Assembly: GCF_009904055.1 (NCBI RefSeq)
Contig: NZ_WYDP01000003.1
Location: 124,001-188,000, forward strand
From: Rubellimicrobium sp. CFH 75288
GTDB taxonomy: Bacteria > Pseudomonadota > Alphaproteobacteria > Rhodobacterales > Rhodobacteraceae
DNA: 64,000 bases
Direction of reading: 5' to 3'
The notes under the pieces were generated by a model. That model was not told the origin of the DNA, did no database searches, and worked only from the letters and a program-made list of their open reading frames with translations. The position numbers were made by a program, and so were the translations under genes. Positions 16,937 through 24,799 of the stretch are shown one piece after another (position 1 is the stretch's first letter; each line of letters opens with the position of its first letter).

Positions 16937-16954
16937 TCGGCGGTTCCCCGCCGA
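16937..16954. other. Hairpin upstream of the coiled-coil gene
   Basis: TCGGCGG-TTCC-CCGCCGA, a perfect seven-base-pair stem with a four-base loop, lies 85 bases upstream of the start at 16852 in a 171-base gap. It could be a leader hairpin or the end of the mlaF transcript. Confidence 0.3.
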
Positions 16955-16998
16955 AGCGCGGGGAGGAGGAAAGTGATCGTTTCTGGGTCTGCCGTTTA

Positions 16999-17024
16999 GG
17001 CGCTGTTATCCGATAGCAGCCGCC
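16999..17024 (-). terminator. Hairpin at the mlaF stop
   Basis: GCTGTTAT (17002-17009) pairs with ATAGCAGC (17013-17020) with one wobble pair, and the stem is lengthened by GGC/GCC outside. It begins at the mlaF stop codon. Without a T tract it is only a candidate transcript end. Confidence 0.35.
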
Positions 17025-17776
17025 TAGCGCAGGGTGGAGATGGGGCCGCGGTCGCTGCCCGCGACGAACTGCTCCACATGGGCGTCGCCGCTGTGGTCGA
17101 TGGCGGCGGCGGGGCCCATCCACCGGATGCGCCCGCCGTCCAGAAGCGCCACCCTGTCGGCCACCGTCCGCACCGTCGTGAGATCGTGCGTGATCGTGAT
17201 CGCCGTGGCGCCGAGCCGATCGACGCTATCGCGGATCAAGCGGTTGATGACGCCCGCCAGGATCGGGTCGAGACCCGCTGTCGGCTCGTCGCAGAACAGG
17301 AAGGCCGGTTCGGCGGCGATGGCACGGGCCAGTGCCGCGCGCTTCTGCATGCCGCCCGACAGTTCGGCCGGGTAGAGGTCTGCCGTGCGCGGCGGCAGTC
17401 CGACCCGGCCGAGCGTCTCGATCGCGCGCTCGCGCGCTTCCACCCTCGCCATGCCGTCGCGCAGGTGCCGGAAGGCGACGTTCTGCCAGACGGGCAGCGA
17501 ATCGAACAGCGCCCCCCCCTGGAACAGCATGCCGACGCGGTCGAGGAAATCGCGGGGGGCCAGGGCGGCGCGGCTGCGCCCCTCGATCCGGACCGTTCCG
17601 CCATCGGGCTGCAGCAGGCCCAGGATGCATTTCAGCAGCACGGACTTGCCGGTGCCCGAGCCGCCGATCACCACGAGGCTCTCGCCGGGCGCCACGGCCA
17701 GGTCGATGCCGTCGAGAACCCGCAGATCCCCGAAGGTCTTGCGCAGCGCCCGGGTCTCGATGGCCGGCGCGCTCAT
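17024..17776 (-). CDS. MlaF-like ABC transporter ATP-binding protein
   Basis: A 250-residue ATPase that would pair with the adjacent MlaE-like permease in phospholipid (or related lipid) transport between the outer and inner membranes. Walker A is GGSGTGKSVLLK (about 36-47), the signature is LSGGMQKRAALARA, Walker B is FLFCDEPTAGLDP, and the H-loop is TITHDL. The M in the signature and the short AGLDP are typical of MlaF/Ttg2A. Its start overlaps the permease stop by four bases. No MlaD (MCE) gene follows, so the substrate-binding subunit must be elsewhere. Confidence 0.92.
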   Translation of the reverse strand: MSAPAIETRALRKTFGDLRVLDGIDLAVAPGESLVVIGGSGTGKSVLLKCILGLLQPDGGTVRIEGRSRAALAPRDFLDRVGMLFQGGALFDSLPVWQNVAFRHLRDGMARVEARERAIETLGRVGLPPRTADLYPAELSGGMQKRAALARAIAAEPAFLFCDEPTAGLDPILAGVINRLIRDSVDRLGATAITITHDLTTVRTVADRVALLDGGRIRWMGPAAAIDHSGDAHVEQFVAGSDRGPISTLR

Positions 17777-18549
17777 GCGGAGAAGAACGCTTCGGTGAGG
17801 ATCAGGTTGGCCGCAAGGATGGCCACCGCCGCCGCCACGACGGCCCCCTTGGTCGCGCGCCCCACCCCCATGGCACCGCGTCCCGATGTCATGCCGAACC
17901 AGCAGCCCATCAGCGCGGCGAGAAAGCCGAACACCGCCCCCTTTGCAAAGGACGAAGCCCAGTCGAGCGGCTCGAGGAAGTCGAGCGTGTTGCGCAGATA
18001 GGCGGCCGAGACGAAGCCCAGCCGGCCCGTGCCCACGATCCAGCCTCCGAGGATGCCGATCAGGTCGCCCACGCCCACGAGCAGCGGCACCGCCAGCGTC
18101 GCGGCGAGCAGACGCGGCAGGACGAGATACTTCATCGGGTCGGTCGAGAGCGTCACCAGCGCGTCGATCTGCTCGGTCACGCGCATCGTCGCCAGTTCGG
18201 CCGCAATGGAGGATGTCACGCGCGCCGCGACCATGAGCCCGACGAGGACCGGGCCCAGTTCGCGCACCATCCCGATGGCCACGATCTGCGGCACCACCGC
18301 CTCGGCACCGAAGCGGTTGCCGCCCGCATAGATCTGGAGCGCCAGCGCCCCGCCGGTGAAGAGGGCGGTCAGGCCCACGACCGGCAGCGACAGCCAGCCG
18401 ATCTGGAGAAGAGCGACAGCCAGTTCGCGCCCGTAGAAGGGGGGGCGCACCAGATGGGTGACGGCCGCGCCCGCGAAGGCCGCAAAGCGCCCCAGCCCGG
18501 CCAGGCCCCCGAGGGTCCAGGCCCCGATCCGCGCGAGCAGCGCGATCAT
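17773..18549 (-). CDS. MlaE-like ABC transporter permease
   Basis: A 258-residue inner-membrane permease of the MlaE (DUF140) family. ATG 18549 is chosen over an in-frame upstream start that would overlap alr. Family blocks: ALQIYAGGNRFGAEAVVP, VRELGPVLVGLMVAARVTSS, IAAELATMRVTEQIDAL and CWFGMTSGRGAMGVGRAT. Five or six hydrophobic segments are visible. It works with the ATPase at 17024-17776 (ATGA overlap). alr ends 31 bases upstream on the same strand. Confidence 0.92.
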   Translation of the reverse strand: MIALLARIGAWTLGGLAGLGRFAAFAGAAVTHLVRPPFYGRELAVALLQIGWLSLPVVGLTALFTGGALALQIYAGGNRFGAEAVVPQIVAIGMVRELGPVLVGLMVAARVTSSIAAELATMRVTEQIDALVTLSTDPMKYLVLPRLLAATLAVPLLVGVGDLIGILGGWIVGTGRLGFVSAAYLRNTLDFLEPLDWASSFAKGAVFGFLAALMGCWFGMTSGRGAMGVGRATKGAVVAAAVAILAANLILTEAFFSA

Positions 18550-18580
18550 GCTCCCCGCCGCTCCCGCTCCGGCTCTGCCC

Positions 18581-19636
18581 TCATGCGGACGCACCCACAT
18601 GGCTGCGGGCCAGACGGGCTCCCAGCGCGGTCAGCACCTCGTAGCCGATCGTTCCGGCTCCGGCCGCCAGCTGGTCGATCGTCTGGCGCGGCCCGATCAG
18701 GGTGAGGCTGTCCGGCTCCTCCGGCAGGTCCGTGACATCCGCGATGACCAGATCCATCGAGATGCGCCCCACCGCGGGGCAGGGCGTGTCGCCATGCCAG
18801 AGCACGAGGTTGTGCGACAAGGCGCGGAAGATCCCGTCCGCGTAGCCCGCCGACAGAGTCGCGAGCCGCGAGGGCCGCTCGGCCTGCCAGGCGTTGCCGT
18901 AGCCTGCCACCTCGCCGGGCGCGAGATCGCGCACCTGGATCACGGGCAGGTCGAGCGTGACCACGGGATGGGCATGCTCGAAGGGCAGGCCCCCGTAAAG
19001 TCCGATGCCGGGGCGGCAGAGGTCGAACACGTAGTCGGGGCCGAGCAGGATGCCTCCCGTCGCGGCCAGCGAGCGCCGCACCCCGATGCCGTCCGTCATC
19101 TGGCGGAAGAGGTCGAGCTGATAGGGGTTCATGGGATGGTCGGGTTCGTCCGCGCAGGCCAGGTGGCTCATCAGGAGCACCGGGTTCTGTTCGAGCGCGA
19201 TCTCGGCCACGGCCGCCCATTCGGACAGTTCCATGCCCAGCCGGTTCATCCCGGTGTCGATCTGGATGCCGAAGGGATGTCCCGGCAGCGCCTCGATCTG
19301 GCGCATCAGCTGGTCGAGCGAGTTGACGAGCGGGACGAGCCCGGCCCCCTCCAGGAGCGGGGCATCCCCGGCCATGTGACCCGAGAACACGAGGATTTCG
19401 GGACCTTCGCCCAGCACCCTGCGCAGGGCCGCTCCCTCCTCGGCGACGGCGACAAAGAACGTCCGGCAGCCCGCCGTCGCGAGCGCCCGCGCCACGGGAC
19501 CGGCCCCAAGGCCGTAGGCATCGGCCTTGACCACCGCCCCGCACTCCACCCGCGCCAGCGCCGAGAGGGCGCGCCAGTTGGCGACGACGGCATCAAGATC
19601 GACGCGAAGGCGACCGGTTCCCATGCGGGCCGTCAT
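18581..19636 (-). CDS. alr: Alanine racemase
   Basis: PLP enzyme converting L- to D-alanine for peptidoglycan. The PLP lysine is in [12 protein letters not shown] and the catalytic tyrosine in [12 protein letters not shown]. Other blocks: [37 protein letters not shown]. With the ATG at 19636 the protein is 351 residues, normal for the family; an ATG at 19624 or a TTG at 19660 are alternatives, and none has a strong ribosome binding site. dnaB ends 47 bases upstream in the same direction, the common dnaB-alr order. Confidence 0.95.
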   Translation of the reverse strand: MTARMGTGRLRVDLDAVVANWRALSALARVECGAVVKADAYGLGAGPVARALATAGCRTFFVAVAEEGAALRRVLGEGPEILVFSGHMAGDAPLLEGAGLVPLVNSLDQLMRQIEALPGHPFGIQIDTGMNRLGMELSEWAAVAEIALEQNPVLLMSHLACADEPDHPMNPYQLDLFRQMTDGIGVRRSLAATGGILLGPDYVFDLCRPGIGLYGGLPFEHAHPVVTLDLPVIQVRDLAPGEVAGYGNAWQAERPSRLATLSAGYADGIFRALSHNLVLWHGDTPCPAVGRISMDLVIADVTDLPEEPDSLTLIGPRQTIDQLAAGAGTIGYEVLTALGARLARSHVGASA

Positions 19637-19682
19637 GGCAGGAGCGGCGCCGGCCGGCAAGCCCGTGACGGCCCGTCTCCTC

Positions 19683-21182
19683 CTAGCGTTCGCTTCCCTG
19701 CCAGGGCCTGGCCAGATTGCCGAAGCGCGTGAAGCGACCCTCGAAGCTCAGTTCGACCGTGCCGATCGGGCCATGGCGCTGCTTGCCGATGATGACCTCG
19801 GCGCGCCCGTGCAGTCGCTCCATCTCCTCCTGCCACTTGGCCATCTTCTCCACGTCGTGTTCCGAGGGCTTCTCGCGCTCCTTGTAGTATTCCTCGCGGA
19901 ACACGAACATCACCACGTCCGCATCCTGCTCGATCGAGCCCGACTCCCGCAGGTCCGACAGCTGGGGTCGCTTGTCCTCGCGGTTCTCGACCTGGCGCGA
20001 CAGCTGCGACAGCGCCACCACGGGAATGTCCAGTTCCTTGGCGATCGCCTTGAGGCCCTGGGTGATCTCCGACACCTCGTTGACGCGGCTGTCCTTGGCC
20101 GAGGCGGGGCGCAGAAGCTGGAGGTAGTCCACGAACAGCACGTCGAGGCCGTGGGTCCGCTTGAGCCGCCGCGCTCGGGCGGCAAGCTGGCTGATGGGCA
20201 GCGCAGGCGTGTCGTCGATGAAGAGCGGGCAGGCCTCCAGATCCTTGGCGGCCTCGACGAAGCGGCGGAACTCGGCCTCGGTCATGTCGCCGCGGCGGAT
20301 CTGCTCGGACGGGACCTCGGATGCCTCCGACAGGACCCGAGCGGCCAGCTGCTCGGCCGACATCTCGAGCGAGAAGAAGCCCACCACGCCCCCGTTGACC
20401 GCCCCCTCTGTCCCGTCGGGCAGGCGGCCCTTGCGGTAGGCGCGGGCGATGTTGAAGGCGATGTTGGTCGCCAGCGACGTCTTGCCCATCGAGGGCCGCC
20501 CGGCGAGGATCAGCAGGTCCGACTTGTGGAGTCCCCCCAGCTTCTTGTCGAGGTCGATCAGTCCCGTGGCCAGCCCGGCCAGGCCCCCGTCGCGCTGGTA
20601 GGCGGCGTTGGCGGACTGCACCGCGTCCGTGACCGCGCGCAGGAAGGACTGGAACCCCGTCTCGGACCGCCCCTGATCGGCCAGACGGTAGAGCGCCTGC
20701 TCGGCTTCCACGATCTGGTCCTCTGGGGCGCTGCCCAGCTCGACCCGCGCAGCCCGGTCCGAGATGTCGCGGCCCAGCCGGATCAGCTCGCGCCGGGTGG
20801 CGAGGTCGCGCAGCAGCTGGGCATAGTCGCGCGCGGCATAGGAGGAGATGGCCGCCGCGGCGAGGCGTGCGAGATAGGCAGGCCCCCCCAGCGCCGCGAG
20901 CCCCTCGTGCGTCTCGAGATAGGGCTTGAGCGTGACGGGAGAGGCGAGCAGGTTCTTCTGGATGCGCGCGGCCGCCACCTCCCAGATGGCGGCGTGGACG
21001 GGATCGAAGAAGTGGGCGGCGCCGATGATGGCACTGACGCGGTCGAACACGTCGTTGTTGGTCAGGATCGCGCCCAGGACCTGCTGCTCGGCCTCGATGT
21101 TGTGGGGCAGGGGGTCCGACACGGCGTCGGCCGGGGCCTCGGCGGGCACGGGGCGGGGGCGCAGCGGCGTGATCTCGGTCAT
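19683..21182 (-). CDS. dnaB: Replicative DNA helicase DnaB
   Basis: Hexameric 5'-3' helicase of the replication fork. ATG 21182 gives 499 residues. The N-terminal dimerisation domain ([20 protein letters not shown] typed in parts, about 25-130) is followed by the RecA-like C-terminal domain: Walker [15 protein letters not shown], Walker B region [11 protein letters not shown], and [24 protein letters not shown]. The dnaB arginine finger region FREEYY is present. Upstream lies a 360-base gap with no gene. Confidence 0.97.
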   Translation of the reverse strand: MTEITPLRPRPVPAEAPADAVSDPLPHNIEAEQQVLGAILTNNDVFDRVSAIIGAAHFFDPVHAAIWEVAAARIQKNLLASPVTLKPYLETHEGLAALGGPAYLARLAAAAISSYAARDYAQLLRDLATRRELIRLGRDISDRAARVELGSAPEDQIVEAEQALYRLADQGRSETGFQSFLRAVTDAVQSANAAYQRDGGLAGLATGLIDLDKKLGGLHKSDLLILAGRPSMGKTSLATNIAFNIARAYRKGRLPDGTEGAVNGGVVGFFSLEMSAEQLAARVLSEASEVPSEQIRRGDMTEAEFRRFVEAAKDLEACPLFIDDTPALPISQLAARARRLKRTHGLDVLFVDYLQLLRPASAKDSRVNEVSEITQGLKAIAKELDIPVVALSQLSRQVENREDKRPQLSDLRESGSIEQDADVVMFVFREEYYKEREKPSEHDVEKMAKWQEEMERLHGRAEVIIGKQRHGPIGTVELSFEGRFTRFGNLARPWQGSER

Positions 21183-21542
21183 GGGGCCCCCTTCTCCAAC
21201 GCGCCGCCCGACTCGGAGCGGCAGGGGATCAGTATGGCGCGCGGGCGGGGCCGCGAACAGGGTGGGCGCAACGACCGGCTGGGGATGGGCCTGTGGACAA
21301 CATCCCTCGGCGGCGGCTCTCCGCACGGCCCTTGCGCGGGCGGGGGCAGCGCCCTAGATCGGGGTTCGGCGGGCTACTGCTCTTCTCGTGACAGGGTCCG
21401 ATTTCCAGTGGCCTATACCGACTCCGAGGGAGCCGGCTCTGGTCGGGTCCTGGCCCGATCACCTGGTGCCCACCTGTTCACACAGGTCCTCGGGAAACGA
21501 CAACCCGCACGGCCGCTGCGGTTGCCCGCCACCCCGTCGCCC
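21183..21542. other. 360-base gap between nusB and dnaB
   Basis: No convincing gene. It must hold the dnaB promoter (minus strand). Two small signals are seen: ACCTGT-TCAC-ACAGGT at 21472-21487, which on the minus-strand RNA forms a six-base-pair stem closed by a GUGA (GNRA-type) tetraloop and may end the nusB transcript; and TGTGGACAA at 21292-21300, one mismatch from a DnaA box, 110 bases upstream of dnaB. Neither is strong by itself. Confidence 0.5.
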
Positions 21543-22028
21543 TCAGCCGTCGAACGCCTCGGGCCGGGCCTCGCGCGCCATGTGGTCGAGCACGCCGTTG
21601 ACGAAGGCCTTCTCGCGCCCCTCGGGGTAGAAGGCATCCGCGATGTCCACATATTCGGCGATCACCACCCGCGGCGGCGTGTCGGTGGCGACCAGTTCGG
21701 CGCCGGCGGCGCGGAACAGGGCGCGCAGCGTGGGATCGAGGCGGTCGATGGGCCATTTGGCCACCAGCGCGCGGTCGGTCATCTGGTCGATGCGCGCCTG
21801 GTGGTTGACGGCCTCGCGCGCGATGCGGCGGAACAGGTCCACATGGCCCTCGGGCATCGGCTCGCCCTCGATGGGCTCGCCCAGACGGTGGGACTCGAAC
21901 TCGCGCACGACGCGGTCCACCGCGGCGCCGGCGCTCTCCATCTGGAACAGGGCCTGGACGGCGTAGAGACGCGCGGCCGACCTGCGCCGCCGCCCCTCGT
22001 CGCCGCGCCCGCGCGGTGCCCCGCTCAT
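21543..22028 (-). CDS. nusB: Transcription antitermination factor NusB
   Basis: Binds boxA RNA with S10 (NusE) during rRNA antitermination. 161 residues; the start at ATG 22028 overlaps the ribH stop by four bases. The basic N-terminus GRRRRSAARLYAVQALFQME is the RNA-binding helix. Further family blocks: DRALVAKWPIDRLDPTLRALFRAA in pieces, VVIAEYVDIADAFY and KAFVNGVLDHMARE. ribH-nusB linkage is widespread. Last gene of the ribBA-ribH-nusB unit. Confidence 0.96.
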   Translation of the reverse strand: MSGAPRGRGDEGRRRRSAARLYAVQALFQMESAGAAVDRVVREFESHRLGEPIEGEPMPEGHVDLFRRIAREAVNHQARIDQMTDRALVAKWPIDRLDPTLRALFRAAGAELVATDTPPRVVIAEYVDIADAFYPEGREKAFVNGVLDHMAREARPEAFDG

Positions 22029-22543
22029 GCGCCGTCCCCCAGCCGGCCGAGGAAGCCCACACCCTTTTCCTCGCGCCGGAGCCTGCGGGCCAGCGCGAGC
22101 AGGTGCAGCGCCGCGGCGGCTGCCCCCGCGCCCTTGTTGCCGCGCGACACGTCCGCGCGGGCAAGGGCCTGTTCCTCCGTCTCGACGGTCAGGATGCCGT
22201 TGCCGATCGCGTGCCCCTGAAGGCCCAGAAGCATCAGGCCGCGGGCGCTTTCGCCGGCGACGATGTCGTAGTGGCTCGTCTCGCCGCGGATCACGCAACC
22301 CAGCGCCACGAAGGCGTCGAAGTCGGACAGGCGGGCCGCGGCGGCGATCGCCGGCGGGATCTCCAGCGCGCCGGGTACCCGGGCCGTCTCGTGGGTGGCG
22401 CCCCATCCCTCGATCTCGGCGCGCGCGCCGGCCAGGAGATGATCGGCCACGGCCTGGTAGTAGGGCGCACAGACGATGAGGACGCGGGCCGGCTTCTCGC
22501 CGAGATCGGCGCGGGGGAGGTCTTGGCGGGAGGGTCCGGCCAT
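22025..22543 (-). CDS. ribH: 6,7-dimethyl-8-ribityllumazine synthase
   Basis: Condenses 5-amino-6-ribitylaminouracil with dihydroxybutanone phosphate, the penultimate riboflavin step. 172 residues. Active-site blocks: RVLIVCAPYYQAVADHLLAG, VPGALEIPPAI, ALGCVIRGETSHYDIV (catalytic His) and IGNGILTVET. The start is three bases after the ribBA stop, and the stop overlaps the nusB start, so the three are one operon. The first residue block lacks the usual aromatic FN start, reading VCAPYY. Confidence 0.96.
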   Translation of the reverse strand: MAGPSRQDLPRADLGEKPARVLIVCAPYYQAVADHLLAGARAEIEGWGATHETARVPGALEIPPAIAAAARLSDFDAFVALGCVIRGETSHYDIVAGESARGLMLLGLQGHAIGNGILTVETEEQALARADVSRGNKGAGAAAAALHLLALARRLRREEKGVGFLGRLGDGA

Positions 22544-22546
22544 CGC

Positions 22547-23686
22547 TCAGCCCTCCTGCCCGGCGGGGACGGGGCGGGTGCCAACGATCTCGAGTCCGTA
22601 GGCCTCGAGCCCAACGACGCGCGGCATCGGGTTGTTGGTCAGCAGCACGATCCGCGACAGCCCCAGAGAGGACAGGATCTGCGCGCCGAGCCCGTATTGC
22701 CGCAGCGTCTGGGGCGAGGCCGCCCCCCCTCCGGGGTCGAGCTTCATGTGCAGGTCGCGCAGCAGCACCAGCACACCGCGCCCCTCGGCGGCGATCAGGC
22801 GCATGGCGTCGCGGAACTCGGCCGACCGGCCCCTGGGCCCGAGCCCCACCACGTCCAAGAGCGGGTCGAGCGCGTGCATCCGCACCAGCACCGGGTCGGG
22901 TCCCGACACGTCCCCCTTGAGCAGCGCGATGTGCTCGGCGCCCTGGGTCTGGTCGGTGTAGATGCGCAGGCGCCACTCGCCCCCGACCTCGGCCGTTACG
23001 AGACGCTCGTCGCGCAGGCGCACCAGGTTGTCGTGGCGGCGGCGATAGGCGATCAGGTCGGAGATGGTCCCGATCTTGAGCCCGTGGCGCTGGGCGAAGG
23101 CCACGAGTTCGGGCAGGCGCGCCATGGTCCCGTCGTCGTTCATCACCTCGCAGATCACGCCCGAGGGGTTGAGCCCCGCGAGCCGCGCGATGTCCACGGC
23201 CGCCTCCGTGTGGCCGGCCCGGACCAGCACGCCGCCCTCGCGCGCGCGCAGGGGGAAGATGTGGCCGGGGGTGGCGATGTCGGCCGGCCCCTTGGAGGGG
23301 TCGATCGCCACCGCCACGGTGCGCGCGCGGTCATGCGCGGAGATGCCGGTGGCGATGCCCTCGCGCGCCTCGATGGAGACGGTGAAGGCCGTCTCGTGGC
23401 GCGAGGAGTTCTGCGAGGCCATCAGCGGCAGGCCGAGCTGGTCCACCCGTTCGCCGGTCAGCGCGAGGCAGATGAGGCCGCGGCAATGGGTGGCCATGAA
23501 GTTGATCTTTTCCGGCGTGCACATCTGGGCCGGAATGACCACGTCGCCCTCGTTCTCGCGGTCCTCGTGGTCCACGAGCACGACCATGCGGCCGTTGCGC
23601 GCCTCCTCGATGATCTCCTCGACGGGAGAGATGGCGTCGGACCAGTCCCGCTCCACGGGGCCGGGCGTCTCGAAGGGCATGGTCAT
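22547..23686 (-). CDS. ribB: RibBA-type fusion: active DHBP synthase, degenerate GTP cyclohydrolase II domain
   Basis: 379 residues from ATG 23686, with ribosome binding site GGAGGT six bases upstream. Residues about 15-215 are 3,4-dihydroxy-2-butanone 4-phosphate synthase: VLVDHEDRENEGDVVIPAQ, TGISAHDRARTVAVAID and RAGHTEAAVDIARLAG are intact. The C-terminal part aligns with GTP cyclohydrolase II (GAEHIALLKGDV, LLTNNP, GLEAYGLEIV), but the zinc cysteines (normally in ECLTGDVFGS and CDCG) and the RGHEGRG block are gone, and the end is truncated. It should supply only the RibB activity; many alphaproteobacteria have such proteins. Confidence 0.93.
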   Translation of the reverse strand: MTMPFETPGPVERDWSDAISPVEEIIEEARNGRMVVLVDHEDRENEGDVVIPAQMCTPEKINFMATHCRGLICLALTGERVDQLGLPLMASQNSSRHETAFTVSIEAREGIATGISAHDRARTVAVAIDPSKGPADIATPGHIFPLRAREGGVLVRAGHTEAAVDIARLAGLNPSGVICEVMNDDGTMARLPELVAFAQRHGLKIGTISDLIAYRRRHDNLVRLRDERLVTAEVGGEWRLRIYTDQTQGAEHIALLKGDVSGPDPVLVRMHALDPLLDVVGLGPRGRSAEFRDAMRLIAAEGRGVLVLLRDLHMKLDPGGGAASPQTLRQYGLGAQILSSLGLSRIVLLTNNPMPRVVGLEAYGLEIVGTRPVPAGQEG

Positions 23687-23912
23687 GGGCGAACCTCCGG
23701 TGGCGTCGGGGCCATAGCGGAGGGGCGCGGCGATGGAAAGGGCGCAGAGCCCGCACAGGGCCGGTGCGCCGGCGGAGGTGATCCCTGCCCACGGGGGGCA
23801 GGACCGGGGCCGCGCCGGACCGGCGCGGCCGCAGGTGGGGGCAGATCCGCGAAGGCGGTCGCCGGAGGTGATCCCGCGCCGGTCGGCGCGAACGGAGGTG
23901 ATCCCGCGCGGG
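23687..23912 (-). promoter_or_regulatory. ribBA leader with three anti-Shine-Dalgarno-like motifs
   Basis: On the minus strand (the sense strand of ribBA) the leader holds GGGATCACCTCCG three times: plus-strand 23773-23785, 23863-23875 and 23893-23905. Starts are 90 and 30 bases apart. GGATCACCTCC equals the usual 16S rRNA 3' tail. The ribBA ribosome binding site GGAGGT (23693-23698 on the complement) is complementary to ACCTCC in each copy, and one copy extends to eight bases. The motif plus following bases also appear as 30-base units with hairpins. A translational control element is inferred; no FMN riboswitch consensus is visible. Confidence 0.5.
23773..23912 (+). repeat. 30-base-periodic repeat units with hairpins
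   Basis: Plus-strand word CGGAGGTGATCCC occurs at 23773, 23863 and 23893; the last two copies share 17 bases (CGGAGGTGATCCCGCGC). Each is followed by an inverted repeat: CCTGCCC/GGGCAGG (23784-23802), CGCGCC/GGCGCG (23875-23890), CCCGCGCGGG (23903-23912). Between copies one and two lies a perfect palindrome with 11-base arms, 23808-23830, and a diverged unit near 23833. It covers most of the 359-base gap between ribE and ribBA. Confidence 0.7.
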
Positions 23913-24000
23913 CATCGGCCGGGGGCGCGGTCGGGGCGGTCGCAGGCCCGGGGGCGGGTGCGATTCGCCTCGTGCCGACCAGCCTGCCACGGAAAGGTTG

Positions 24001-24041
24001 AAAAACGGTTAATGCCGTCCGGCCGGCACGCTCCGGCCCGG
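24001..24041 (-). terminator. Probable ribE terminator
   Basis: Read on the minus strand, just after the ribE stop (24046): a stem of CCGG-G-CCGG with CCGGCCGG (24019-24041, one bulge), then a small ACGG/CCGT hairpin (24005-24018) directly followed by a run of five T (24001-24005). This would separate ribE from the ribBA unit. Confidence 0.45.
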
Positions 24042-24045
24042 CGGC

Positions 24046-24660
24046 TCAGGCGCCGCCCCCTGCCGCCTCCCATTCGCGCAGCCGCGCGACGTAGCGCGCC
24101 ATCGTGTCCACCTCGAGGTTGACGCGGCGGCCGGGGCGCACCTCGCCCCAGGTGGTGACGGCGCGGGTATGGGGGATCAGGTTGATGCCGAACGCCTCGC
24201 CCTCGACCTCGTTGACGGTGAGCGATGTGCCGTCGAGCGCGACCGAGCCCTTGGGCGCGATGAAGCGCGCGAGGGCGGAGGGCGCGCGCAGCACGACGCG
24301 CAGCGAGTCCCCCTCGGGGCGCGTCTCCGTCACCTCGGCCACCCCGTCCACATGGCCCGAGACGATGTGGCCGCCGAGCTCGTCGCCCACGCGCAGGCTG
24401 CGCTCGAGGTTGACGCGGCGGCCGGGGACCCATTCGCCCAGGGTGGTGCGGGCCAGCGTCTCGGCCGAGACCTGGACCTCGAACCACGGCCGGGGATCGG
24501 CGCCGCGGTCCACCACGGTCAGGCAGACCCCGTCGCAGGCCACCGAGGCCCCGAGCGCCAGCGTGCCGGGATCGTAGGCGGTGGCCAGACGCACGCGCCG
24601 GTCCCCGCCGGGCCGGACGGCGATCACCTCGCCCAGGTCGGTGACGATGCCGGTGAACAT
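24046..24660 (-). CDS. ribE: Riboflavin synthase alpha chain
   Basis: Final step of riboflavin synthesis, dismutation of two lumazines. 204 residues from ATG 24660 (MFTGIVTDLGEV). Two tandem lumazine-binding domains are clear, with matching blocks: ACDGVCLTVV and LDGTSLTVNEV; HIVSGHVDGVAE in the linker region; WVPGRRVNLERSLRVGDELG and VRPGRRVNLEVDTMARYVAR closing each half. It is divergent from the KpsS-like gene, 139 bases away, so a bidirectional promoter region lies between them. ribD, its usual neighbour, is not in the window. Confidence 0.96.
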   Translation of the reverse strand: MFTGIVTDLGEVIAVRPGGDRRVRLATAYDPGTLALGASVACDGVCLTVVDRGADPRPWFEVQVSAETLARTTLGEWVPGRRVNLERSLRVGDELGGHIVSGHVDGVAEVTETRPEGDSLRVVLRAPSALARFIAPKGSVALDGTSLTVNEVEGEAFGINLIPHTRAVTTWGEVRPGRRVNLEVDTMARYVARLREWEAAGGGA

Positions 24661-24799
24661 GCCGCGCGGCTTAGACCGTTGCCGATCGCGGCGCAATGCC
24701 GCCCGATCGTTCGCGCGCAGCCCCGATCGGGCAGCTTCTGCCGGAGCAGCAAAGCGCCTATGATCGGCGCCGGAGACGAGGGGTGACGCGGGGTTCGCG

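Noticed and set aside
21183-21542. tRNA or small RNA gene in the nusB-dnaB gap
   Set aside because: No TTCGANTC-type loop with matching acceptor stems was found; only a small hairpin is present.
23773-23912. CRISPR-like array from the 30-base periodic repeats
   Set aside because: The repeated core is only 13-17 bases, copies are three, and the spacing sequence is itself palindromic with no unique spacers or cas genes.
23687-24045. FMN riboswitch upstream of ribBA
   Set aside because: The conserved RFN stretches (GGGTGAAATTCCCGACC-type and ACCGGCGGT) are not visible on the ribBA strand.
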